From JACQHM01 sp964535215 (GTDB lineage Bacteria > Methylomirabilota > Methylomirabilia > Methylomirabilales > JACQHM01): a stretch of 64,000 bases of DNA. The position numbers were made by a program, and so were the translations under genes. The notes below the pieces were generated by a model that was not told the DNA's origin, ran no database searches, and saw nothing but the letters and a program-made list of their open reading frames with translations. Shown piece after piece: positions 1-7,208 of the stretch; within the stretch, counting starts at the first letter, position 1; each line of letters opens with the position of its first letter. The stretch lies in the NCBI GenBank assembly GCA_964535215.1, contig CAZHST010000004.1, forward strand, positions 54,321 to 118,320, given 5' to 3'.

Positions 1-1777
1 GGCACTCGTCGCTCTCGGCGATCTCCTTCTGGAAGAGGCCTCCCGGCGGGAAGGCGATGGAGAGGGTGTCGCCTTTCAAGGCGATGGGCTTGGCCGACGC
101 AAGGACGGAGCCCAGGAAGGCCCTCCGTTCCTCGATCCGCTCGACGACCTTCTTCCAGACTTTCTCCACCTGGACGAGGTCGGCCTCGCCCCTCTTCGCC
201 ACGCTCGGGGGGGGAAGAGCCCGCCTTGAAGGCCGCCTCCCGCCGTTCTCCTGGGTCTTGAAGAAGTACTGGGTCTCGCCGGCCGTGTTGATCCCCTTGA
301 GTTCCTTCACCCTGACGATGATCGGGTACTGCTTCGTGACGTTGCCGATGATCAAGCTGTGATAGCGCCGGAGGCGCTTGACGAACGAGGAGATCGTCTC
401 CTGGTCCGTCATCGCCGATTTCGAGATGTGGCGGACGTCGTCGTCAAACGGGAGGTACATCAAGAAGAGGTTATCGACCTGCCTGAGGACCGCCTCATCC
501 AGCTCCCCTACCATGTTCGTCATGAAGAAGCTGGTGATCCCCAGGTGGCGGGATCTCGTCACGATGTAGCCGATCGTGTTTCGGCTGATGTAGAGGTGGG
601 CCTCCTCAAAGAAGACAAAGGGGAAGCGATCCGTCCCGTCTTCGATCTCCCGCTCGCAGATCTCCTTCACCATCTCGATGATCGCCTGGACGAACCCAAA
701 GCGGGCCAGGTTGCTTAAGTTCGACACATCAATGATCAGGGCGCCGCCCTCCCGGATCAAGCGGTACTGCTCGTAGATGGAGATCGCCTCCTGGGGTGTG
801 GCGGCGAAGATCCCCGTGTTCTTCACCGACTCCAGGCGGCTCCGGATGGCCTGGTTCACCACCTCGCTCTGGGCGAACTCGTTCTCCTCGGCCATCTGGA
901 TTAAGTGCTGGATGCTCAAGAAAGGGGGTTTCCGACCGGAGCGCTCCATCCAGGCGGCCTCCTCCAGGAGCTTCTGAACCCGGTTCTCCAGGTAAAGGGC
1001 CGAGACCTCCGGGAGGCCGTATTTGGTCAGCAAGGTGACCAAAGGGGCGACGCCGAACTGCCTTAAGCCCAGCTTCAGGTTCTCGCCGGCCTTCAGGTGG
1101 ATGATCCCCCTCTGCCTGATCTCCCCCGTCAAAGGGTCAACCTCGTGCTTCGGGAGGTGGATGTACTCTTTGTTTAAGTCGAAGACGATGCAGGGGGCCC
1201 CGTGCTTGATCAGCTCCAACAGGATCACCTTGGACAGGTAAGACTTCCCCGACCCCTTCACGCCCGTGATCAGGTTCACCTTCTCCAGGTTCTGGCCCTC
1301 GATGAAGAAAGGCTCGCCCCGGAGGGTCTCCCCCAGGTGGAGGCGGTTCCCCAGGTCGTCAATGCAGTTCTGGAAGACCTCCCGGTCGTCGGTCCTTGTG
1401 ACCTCCACGTCCCGGGTCGGAATCCACCCGTCCCACTGGTCCCACCGGGAGCCAGTCAGCTTCCTGATCTTGGCAATGGCGACTTTTAAGTTTCTGATGT
1501 CCGAGGGCTCGAACTCGGCGGCCTCGGCCAACGAGTGGATGAGCTTCGAGGCCATAGAGGCCGTGACGGCGTCGGCCCCCTCCAGGGCGAGAAGAAGCTG
1601 CTCCTTGATCAGGGAAGGGTAGGTCACCATCCGAAACTCGAGGATTTGGACGATCAGGCCCCTCCCCGTCTCCCGTTCCCGGATGCAGAGGTTCTCCCCA
1701 ACCCGGAGATCGTCCTCTTTAGGGTTGAAGATCAGCTCGACGATATCACCCTTGACCTGGTTGACCTGGATGCTCAT
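1..1777 (-). CDS. HerA/VirB4-like ATPase with DnaX-tau-like C-terminal segment (3' end cut by window)
   Basis: Translating the minus strand from ATG 1777 gives at least 592 residues without a stop. A Walker A motif (GVKGSGKS) lies near residue 171 and a Walker B of the hhhhEEAH type (FVFFEEAH) near residue 388, the pattern of HerA/FtsK-superfamily DNA-translocating ATPases (DUF87/VirB4-like). After a Pro/Arg-rich linker, the last ~60 visible residues (W-x-x-V-x-x-R-I ... LASAKP ... LKGDTLSIAFP) resemble the C-terminal part of DNA polymerase III tau (DnaX). The gene follows mraZ by 84 bp and lexA further upstream on the same strand, so it is probably expressed with the SOS repressor. The role is inferred: DNA end processing or translocation. 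The C-terminus is not visible. Confidence 0.8.
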   Translation of the reverse strand, partial: MSIQVNQVKGDIVELIFNPKEDDLRVGENLCIRERETGRGLIVQILEFRMVTYPSLIKEQLLLALEGADAVTASMASKLIHSLAEAAEFEPSDIRNLKVAIAKIRKLTGSRWDQWDGWIPTRDVEVTRTDDREVFQNCIDDLGNRLHLGETLRGEPFFIEGQNLEKVNLITGVKGSGKSYLSKVILLELIKHGAPCIVFDLNKEYIHLPKHEVDPLTGEIRQRGIIHLKAGENLKLGLRQFGVAPLVTLLTKYGLPEVSALYLENRVQKLLEEAAWMERSGRKPPFLSIQHLIQMAEENEFAQSEVVNQAIRSRLESVKNTGIFAATPQEAISIYEQYRLIREGGALIIDVSNLSNLARFGFVQAIIEMVKEICEREIEDGTDRFPFVFFEEAHLYISRNTIGYIVTRSRHLGITSFFMTNMVGELDEAVLRQVDNLFLMYLPFDDDVRHISKSAMTDQETISSFVKRLRRYHSLIIGNVTKQYPIIVRVKELKGINTAGETQYFFKTQENGGRRPSRRALPPPSVAKRGEADLVQVEKVWKKVVERIEERRAFLGSVLASAKPIALKGDTLSIAFPPGGLFQKEIAESDEC

Positions 1778-1861
1778 AGGCCTTTCGAAGGCGTTCGAGG
1801 TTCGAAGTTTAACGGGCGATGTTTGACCACCAACTTAGACCCTGAAGAACATTGAACAGCG

Positions 1862-2308
1862 TTAGAGGATGTTCAGGAACTTGCTCAGGGCCGTCTCGTA
1901 TTTCTCCTCAACGCGGGTGAGGTACGCCTCCCACTCCTGAAGGGACCAGACTTCGATCCGGTCGTAAAGGCCCAAGACCACAACCTCGTTCTCAAGACCG
2001 GCGTATTCCCTGAGCTTCTTTGGGACGAGGATCCGCCCGACCCGGTCGATCTCACCCTCCACCGCCTCCGAGACGACGAAGTGCATGAAGAGCCGGCTCT
2101 GGTCCTCGTCGAGCTGTTCCCGGATCCGGTCCAGGATCCTCCGCCAGGCGTACACCCCGAAGAGCCAGAGGCACCGTTCCTGCCCTTTCAAGAGGACGAT
2201 AGCCTTGGCCCTCTCCGGCCCTTCATTGTGAAGCTCCTCCCGTAAGGGTTGAGGGATCGGGAACCTCCCCTTTTCATCGAGCCGGCAGCGGTACTCTCCC
2301 GCAAACAT
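1862..2308 (-). CDS. mraZ: MraZ-family transcriptional regulator
   Basis: 148 residues, the usual MraZ length. Two SpoVT/AbrB-type half domains each carry the family's DxxGR signature: DEKGR near residue 12 and DRVGR near residue 88. MraZ normally starts the dcw cell-wall/division cluster and represses it through TGGGN repeats. Here the gene sits between lexA and a HerA-like ATPase, with no mraW/ftsL behind it and no TGGGN repeats in the 28-bp gap from lexA. A good ribosome binding site (GGAGGTGCC before ATG) supports the start. Function as a DNA-binding regulator is expected; its target here is unknown. Confidence 0.9.
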   Translation of the reverse strand: MFAGEYRCRLDEKGRFPIPQPLREELHNEGPERAKAIVLLKGQERCLWLFGVYAWRRILDRIREQLDEDQSRLFMHFVVSEAVEGEIDRVGRILVPKKLREYAGLENEVVVLGLYDRIEVWSLQEWEAYLTRVEEKYETALSKFLNIL

Positions 2309-2336
2309 GGCACCTCCTCACTTATGAGACCATTTC

Positions 2337-2954
2337 TCAAATCTTTGGCCGGACCAACGCAACGACCCTCCCCAGGATCCTGGCCTCCTTGACAAAGATG
2401 GGCTCCATCCGGCTGTTGGCCGGCTGAAGCCTAATCCTTTGCTTTTCCCGGTAAAAGCGTTTCACCGTCACCTCATCGTCCAGGAGGGCCACGACGATAT
2501 CACCATTCTCAGCAGATGCCTGAGGTCGGACCAGGACATAGTCCCCATCCAGGATGCCGGCCTCGACCATGCTGTCTCCCTTCACCTTCAAGGCAAAACA
2601 CCCTTCCCCTCTGATCAGGCTTTTATCCAGGAGAAGGGTCCCGTCGAGGTTCTGGACGGCCAGGAGAGGGAGGCCGGCGGCTACCCTCCCCACCAGCGGG
2701 ACCTCGATCACCTGAGCGGTGGAGGCGAGGGGGAGAGGAGGGATGGTCAGTTCGATCCCCCGGGAGGTTCTGGGCCGTCTCTTCAGATACCCTTTCCGTT
2801 CCAGGGCCCGAAGATGGGCCCGGACCCCGTTCGTGGAGCGGATCCCGAACCGCTTCCCCAACTCCTCCAGGGTGGGGGGATACCCCCGGGTTCTGACCAG
2901 TTCAACGATGTATTCCAGAACCTCCTGTTGCTTCCCCGTCAGTGCCCGCTTCAT
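2337..2954 (-). CDS. lexA: LexA SOS repressor and self-cleaving protease
   Basis: 205 residues. The N-terminal winged helix begins MKRALTGKQQEVL and contains the recognition-helix region around residues 28-55. The S24 peptidase half has the Ala93-Gly94 scissile bond, Ser128 in GDSM and Lys165 as the catalytic dyad. ATG 2954 is chosen because a purine-rich ribosome binding site precedes it and the family start aligns; an upstream GTG at 3005 would fall inside the promoter and operator. LexA represses DNA-damage genes until RecA filaments trigger self-cleavage. mraZ and the HerA-like ATPase follow on the same strand and are probably co-regulated. Confidence 0.95.
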   Translation of the reverse strand: MKRALTGKQQEVLEYIVELVRTRGYPPTLEELGKRFGIRSTNGVRAHLRALERKGYLKRRPRTSRGIELTIPPLPLASTAQVIEVPLVGRVAAGLPLLAVQNLDGTLLLDKSLIRGEGCFALKVKGDSMVEAGILDGDYVLVRPQASAENGDIVVALLDDEVTVKRFYREKQRIRLQPANSRMEPIFVKEARILGRVVALVRPKI

Positions 2955-2983
2955 CCCCTGCCCCTGATCCTTCGTTGTTGCGA

Positions 2984-3012
2984 CATATACTGCACGTCCG
3001 TGCACTTGTCAA
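2984..3012 (-). promoter_or_regulatory. lexA promoter with embedded palindromic operator
   Basis: On the minus strand TTGACA (3012-3007) and TATATG (2989-2984) are separated by exactly 17 bp, a good sigma-70 type promoter. The spacer contains a perfect inverted repeat TGCACG-N2-CGTGCA at 2991-3004. Its place between -35 and -10, directly upstream of lexA, fits an autoregulatory LexA operator. It differs from the E. coli CTGT-N8-ACAG and Gram-positive GAAC-N4-GTTC boxes, so this would be a lineage-specific SOS box. Confidence 0.75.
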
Positions 3013-3217
3013 GCAAAAAATTGCGAGATCGCTGCTTTCCCCCCTCTCCCGATTTTCTAGAGGACCTTCTCCCACAACCCTGGGATTTTTCGAGGTGTTT
3101 CTCCCACTTCTTCGGCATTTTCACCCGACTTCTCTCCCGGATCACCTGTAAGCACCTCCGAAAAAACGTTGCCATAAGGCGAGTAAGAGACGGAAGGGCC
3201 GGTGTCCATCTTTTTCC

Positions 3218-3247
3218 TTGACAGAAAACCGGATTATGCCGTAGGAT
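3218..3247 (+). promoter_or_regulatory. Putative promoter of first porin operon
   Basis: TTGACA at 3218-3223 is followed after 18 bp by TAGGAT at 3242-3247, about 28 bp upstream of ATG 3275. The rest of the 263-bp gap back to the lexA promoter shows no other clear signal. Confidence 0.45.
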
Positions 3248-3274
3248 TTTTGCCACCAACCCGAAGGGGCTTCA

Positions 3275-3607
3275 ATGGGCAGTATGAAACTCAGACAGCC
3301 ACGAAGGCTGAAGCTCTTGGCCTTGGGCGTTGGGGGTCTGTATCTCTTCCTGGCCGCCTTCCTCGTCCTCTGCCTCTCCCACCACGATCTTGCGGGAGGA
3401 GGCCATGATCGTCATGATCATCAGGGTTGGCTCAAAGAGATCTGCACCTGGGCCCAAAAGACCACGTCGTCGTATGTGATCCCAGAGGTTCCCGAGCTCC
3501 AGGCGTTAAGGAACCTCCCATTCGAATCCTTCTTTCGTCAATCCCTTCACCCCCAGCCCACCCTTCAAGCTCCCTCAATCCGAGCCCCCCCGTCAAGCCT
3601 CCGTTAA
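3275..3607 (+). CDS. Small His-rich single-span membrane protein
   Basis: 110 residues. A basic N-terminus leads into one hydrophobic segment (about residues 12-36), then a His/Asp-rich stretch (SHHDLAGGGHDRHDH, about 35-49), one Cys in EICTW, and a Pro-rich tail containing RAPP. This layout recalls small DUF2946-like proteins that sit next to metal-transport genes, but I am not certain of the family. GAAGGGG upstream supports ATG 3275. A distant look-alike opens the next operon at 6800. The His cluster suggests metal binding outside the inner membrane (inference). Confidence 0.6.
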   Translation: MGSMKLRQPRRLKLLALGVGGLYLFLAAFLVLCLSHHDLAGGGHDRHDHQGWLKEICTWAQKTTSSYVIPEVPELQALRNLPFESFFRQSLHPQPTLQAPSIRAPPSSLR

Positions 3608-3760
3608 CTCTCCCGTTTCCTCTTAGTCGTCTGGGCCTTGCCGCCGGCGTTCTCCCGCTGGCATCGGGCGGCAAGGGGTTCATTGATCCTCTCTCAACAG
3701 CCTGGTAGGTTCACTGTTGTGCCCGGAGTGTCCACAGGCTGCCTGGGAAGGAGGCTTGTG

Positions 3761-5335
3761 ATGAGGCTCGGTGTCATGCTTTGCCTGATCATCTTCTTGC
3801 CGGCTTTACCGGTTTTGGCACAAGGATCGGACTTGAAGGAGACCTCCCCACCCGTTCAGAGGTCCGAGGTCGAAGCTTTGAGGCAGGAGCTGGAGGAGGC
3901 CAGAGCAGCGCTCAGGGAGCTTCGGGAGGAGATAAGGCAGCTCAGGGACAGCACTCCTCCAGTGGCGATCATCGGTGGGACCCCGCTCACCGCTGGAGCC
4001 GGGGAAGGACGTATGACCCAGGTTGGTTCATCGGCGACCGGACCTACGACCCAGGCGAAGGGGGAGAAGGAGATCGAGCTTTCGGCTGTTCCTGAAGCCC
4101 GGCCCGGGCTCCTTCCCGAGTTTCTCAAGACGAGGATCGGCGCCTTCCTGGTCGGCTCGTTCAGTTTCAACTCCCACCTCCAGATGGTCCCGGAGTTTGC
4201 CGGGGGAATCCCGGCCAAGGCCGATCCCGGCCGCTCCAATTTCCGGTTTGACAAGCTCGGCCTCACCTTCACAACGACATTCGCCCAGTGGCTTCAGGCC
4301 AGCGGGGTCATTGAGGTGGAGAGTCATCGGGACCGGCACACGCATGGCTTTGATCCGGATTTTGGCTGTCCTGACACAGGTCCCTGTATCGAGCGGTTCG
4401 GCGCGGAGCAGGCCGAGACCGAGGTCGCCCTCGAGAAGTTCAACCTCGCGGCCGTTGCCCCTGTTGGAAATGGTCTGACCCTTTCGGTCGGCCGCTTCGA
4501 TGTCCCCTTCGGGATTGAGCGGCACGATGAGCCGCTGATCCTGACGGCCACAACCTCCGAGGTCTTTCGGTTCGGCCGGCCCCAGCTCATGACCGGCTTC
4601 CAGGCGAGCTACCCCTTCGCCCCTTGGCTTGATGTGAGCGCCTGGGTGGTGAACCGGTGGGAATCTGAAACGGTTGAAGAGGAGGAGGACTTTAACGACA
4701 ACAACAAAGACAAGAGCTTCGGGGGTCGGATCGGCTTTACGCCATTTCCCCACGAGGGGTTGCTCAACGTAGGGATTGGCGGGTTTTATGGTCCTGAGCA
4801 GCAGGATAACAACTCGAACAAGCGGTGGGTCGTGGACCTGGACTTCACCTGGACCCCCCTGCCCCGGCTCCTCTTCGCGGGCGAGCTGATTTACGGGGGG
4901 GAGGCCAACCGGGAGCTACGGGAGCGGGGCCTCCCCTTCCCGGCCCCTGAAGAGGTGAAGAATGTCAACTGGCGGGGGTTTTATCTCCTTACCCACTATG
5001 ACGCCCTCGACTGGCTCGGCCTCTCGTTCCGCTGGGGCCTCTTCGACGACATGGATGGCGGGCGGACGGGGGTGAAGCAGGTCCTCCAGTCGTGGACCTT
5101 CGCCCCCATCGTCCATCTCTCCCGGCTGATCCCGGAGCTTCGGCCCACCGGCGCCGCCTATGCCAGGACCCGCCACCCCATTGACTGGGTGGATCTTAAG
5201 ATCGAGTACCGGCTGAACCACTCGAACCGGCCCGTCTTCTCCGAGAAGGGACCGGGTGAGGATATCCTCGAGGCCAACAAGACAAGCCATCAGGTTGAGC
5301 TTCAGCTCGTCGTGAATTTCTGGAATTTCTTGTAG
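3761..5335 (+). CDS. Outer-membrane porin, BBP2/OmpL-like, with N-terminal coiled coil
   Basis: 524 residues from ATG 3761, placed 6 bp after AGGAGG; an in-frame start at 3638 lacks a signal peptide. Residues 1-21 are a signal peptide ending LPVLAQ, then a heptad-rich coiled coil (about 32-65), a Pro/Gly linker, and a long region of alternating amphipathic strands. The GRFDVPFGIERHDEP segment matches beta-barrel porin-2 (OmpL-like) proteins, and the C-terminus NFWNFL ends in an aromatic residue as barrels do. It probably forms a passive channel in the outer membrane. The neighbouring His-rich protein hints at a metal or anion substrate, unproven. Confidence 0.8.
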   Translation: MRLGVMLCLIIFLPALPVLAQGSDLKETSPPVQRSEVEALRQELEEARAALRELREEIRQLRDSTPPVAIIGGTPLTAGAGEGRMTQVGSSATGPTTQAKGEKEIELSAVPEARPGLLPEFLKTRIGAFLVGSFSFNSHLQMVPEFAGGIPAKADPGRSNFRFDKLGLTFTTTFAQWLQASGVIEVESHRDRHTHGFDPDFGCPDTGPCIERFGAEQAETEVALEKFNLAAVAPVGNGLTLSVGRFDVPFGIERHDEPLILTATTSEVFRFGRPQLMTGFQASYPFAPWLDVSAWVVNRWESETVEEEEDFNDNNKDKSFGGRIGFTPFPHEGLLNVGIGGFYGPEQQDNNSNKRWVVDLDFTWTPLPRLLFAGELIYGGEANRELRERGLPFPAPEEVKNVNWRGFYLLTHYDALDWLGLSFRWGLFDDMDGGRTGVKQVLQSWTFAPIVHLSRLIPELRPTGAAYARTRHPIDWVDLKIEYRLNHSNRPVFSEKGPGEDILEANKTSHQVELQLVVNFWNFL

Positions 5336-5347
5336 GGAGGGACTTGA

Positions 5348-5896
5348 ATGTTCGGATGGACGCTGTCCCGTTTGCCGATAAGTGGCAAGGTGTTCTGCAC
5401 CCTCTTCCTCCTCGGGATCGGGGGCTTCCAGGTGGCCGCCTTCGCCCAGGCGGTGACGGCGGTCGGCCTCTCTTACGGGGATGTGGTGGCCAGCCTCACC
5501 CCGGAGATGCCGATGACCCATATGGCGCCAGGCCAGATAAGTGCCGAGCAGGAGATCGACATCAGCCAGTTACGGGAGACGGCCAAGGTCTGGATCCGGA
5601 CGCCGCTTCTGATCCAGACGAGCCACACCCACCTGGGGAGCATGACGCTCATCGCCGGGCTCTTGGGGCTCATCTTCCTCTTTTCCTCTTTAAGGGAGGG
5701 GAAGAAGGCGGTCATCCTCTCCCTCCCCTTCATCGGGACGATCCTCGATATCGGGGGGATGTGGCTCACCCGGTTCGTCTGGCAGCCTTTCGCCGTCCTC
5801 GTGTTGGCAGGGGGGAGCCTCTTTGCCCTTGGCTATCTCCTGATCGCAACGATCTCCCTCTACGAACTTTGGGTGAAGAAGGAGGCGGCAAAATGA
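5348..5896 (+). CDS. Integral membrane protein of unknown function
   Basis: 182 residues with four predicted hydrophobic segments: an N-terminal signal/anchor (about 13-38), two closely spaced helices after the TSHTHLGSM motif, and a final helix before a basic tail. The paired histidines in SHTH at a membrane edge could ligate metal or heme, but no family is recognised. A strong GGGAGGG site precedes ATG 5348, 12 bp after the porin stop, and the gene overlaps the next by 4 bp (ATGA), so the two are translationally coupled. Confidence 0.65.
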   Translation: MFGWTLSRLPISGKVFCTLFLLGIGGFQVAAFAQAVTAVGLSYGDVVASLTPEMPMTHMAPGQISAEQEIDISQLRETAKVWIRTPLLIQTSHTHLGSMTLIAGLLGLIFLFSSLREGKKAVILSLPFIGTILDIGGMWLTRFVWQPFAVLVLAGGSLFALGYLLIATISLYELWVKKEAAK

Positions 5897-6495
5897 GACA
5901 TGCCTGGATGGGGAGTTGGTTCACGCTTCTGCTGCTTGTCGCCCTGGGGATCCAGGGGGCCCTGGCCCACATCACCCCCCCCGTTATCCTGGTCTCAGAC
6001 CGGGAGGCGGTGCTCGGGATGCTTGAAGGGGCGAAGCGGTTCTTTGTCAGGGAGGTGAGGCTTTCAGCGAAAGAGAGAGAGTTGATCCAGAAGCGGTGGG
6101 GCTGGAGGCCGGAGGAGGACTTCTACCGCTTCTACCTTGGCCGGGATGAGGAGGGCCGGCTTGTGGCTGCGACGATCTTCCTGACAGAGTACACGATCCA
6201 CGGCCCGGTCAGGGTGGTGGTAGGGATCAGCCCGGAGGGGAGGATCAGGGGGGCGAGGGTCGTGGAGCTGACGGAGGAAACGTTCCCCTGGCTCAAACCC
6301 CTCCTCGATCAGCACCTCATCCACGACTACATCGGGCGGGACAGCCGGGCCAGCTTCGTGTTAAGCGAGCGATTCGGGCCGGCGTCCCCTGTCAGCATGC
6401 CCCACTTCTACGCCCGGATCGTGGCCAGCTTGATCCAACGAGCGGCGATCCTGTACGATGTCATCTTCCTCCAACGGGAGACCCCATCTTCGTAA
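5893..6495 (+). CDS. Exported protein resembling FMN-binding (RnfG/NosR) domains
   Basis: 200 residues. A signal peptide or N-terminal anchor spans about residues 8-25 (ends GALA). The middle (VVVGISPEGRIRGARVVELTEET) follows the FMN_bind pattern of a strand, a Gly turn and an [EH]xE[TS] segment, as in RnfG/NosR and related periplasmic flavoproteins. The usual SGAT flavin-attachment motif is not seen; the corresponding region reads SPVSMPHF. A redox role in the envelope with the preceding membrane protein is possible. Assignment is tentative. Confidence 0.5.
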   Translation: MRHAWMGSWFTLLLLVALGIQGALAHITPPVILVSDREAVLGMLEGAKRFFVREVRLSAKERELIQKRWGWRPEEDFYRFYLGRDEEGRLVAATIFLTEYTIHGPVRVVVGISPEGRIRGARVVELTEETFPWLKPLLDQHLIHDYIGRDSRASFVLSERFGPASPVSMPHFYARIVASLIQRAAILYDVIFLQRETPSS

Positions 6496-6741
6496 GGGGA
6501 GGCCGAAAGAAAGGGGCGTATCTTAAGAGCCTCACTAGAGGGATGCCCCCCGTCCCGGCCGGCCATGAGCACCTGCCCGGGGGAGGACACCACCCCTGAT
6601 CCGGGCCGACGACAGGGATCGTGCATGATCCGGCGATCGCGATCAGCAGGTCTGGTGCTATTGCCCTACCGGGTTGGAAGCGACCGGTTTGAGGGGCTTT
6701 GTCGGGGGAGGAGTGAAGTCCCCCAGGCCGGTTAATAAGGC

Positions 6742-6782
6742 TTGACAACGAGGAGCCCCAATGGTATCTAACGATTGATACC
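6742..6782 (+). promoter_or_regulatory. Promoter with overlapping inverted repeat, second porin/metal operon
   Basis: TTGACA at 6742-6747 is followed after 17 bp by TATCTA at 6765-6770. A perfect inverted repeat GGTATC-N8-GATACC (6763-6782) covers the -10 and start region, a typical repressor site. The downstream operon encodes a zinc/manganese-type binding protein, so a Zur/DtxR/MntR-class regulator is a reasonable guess. The rest of the 6496-6799 gap shows no gene. Confidence 0.55.
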
Positions 6783-6799
6783 GCCCGGGGGTACTCGTT

Positions 6800-7102
6800 A
6801 TGAAGTGTTCAGTCCGGAACAGGACAAGCGTTCTGGTCCTTTTTGTCGTGGCGGCTTTTGTCCTCCTTCTCGGCTTTTCGGGGTTTGACGTTGTCAGCCA
6901 CCTGGACGATCTCGGGAAGGCCGCCAAGAACTGCCCGATCTATAATGTCAGCCAGCACCAATTTGTTACCTTCTCCCCCTCTCCTTCTCTAAGCTTTACC
7001 CTCCTCCTGGAGCGCCTCCTCCCTGCCACGGATGCTCCCTTTTACCGTTCGGCCCTTTTAAGCGAACGGACCGGCCGGTCCCCGCCCTTCCTGCCTGCCT
7101 GA
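6800..7102 (+). CDS. Small membrane protein, distant relative of the protein at 3275
   Basis: 100 residues: basic start, one hydrophobic span (about 10-30), HLDDLGKAAKNCP with a single Cys, then a Ser/Pro-rich part and a tail with F-Y-R ... RSPPF. The order of elements (membrane span, His/Cys, aromatic-Arg, RxPP tail) matches the 3275 protein, although direct identity is low. It also precedes a porin gene. GGGGG lies 8 bp upstream of ATG. Likely a metal-related accessory protein; no firm family. Confidence 0.55.
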   Translation: MKCSVRNRTSVLVLFVVAAFVLLLGFSGFDVVSHLDDLGKAAKNCPIYNVSQHQFVTFSPSPSLSFTLLLERLLPATDAPFYRSALLSERTGRSPPFLPA

Positions 7103-7208
7103 CCATTTCACGCATCAAGGGTCTTCCAAAGGGCCCCCTGCCTCTCCGTCAGTGTTAGCCTGTGGCGCTTCACCACCAAGGTTTTTTCCCACCTTTGGGA
7201 GGGGAGTG

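Noticed and set aside
2955..3005. Upstream GTG start giving LexA 17 extra residues
   Set aside because: It overlaps the promoter and operator; ATG 2954 has a good ribosome binding site and fits the family start.
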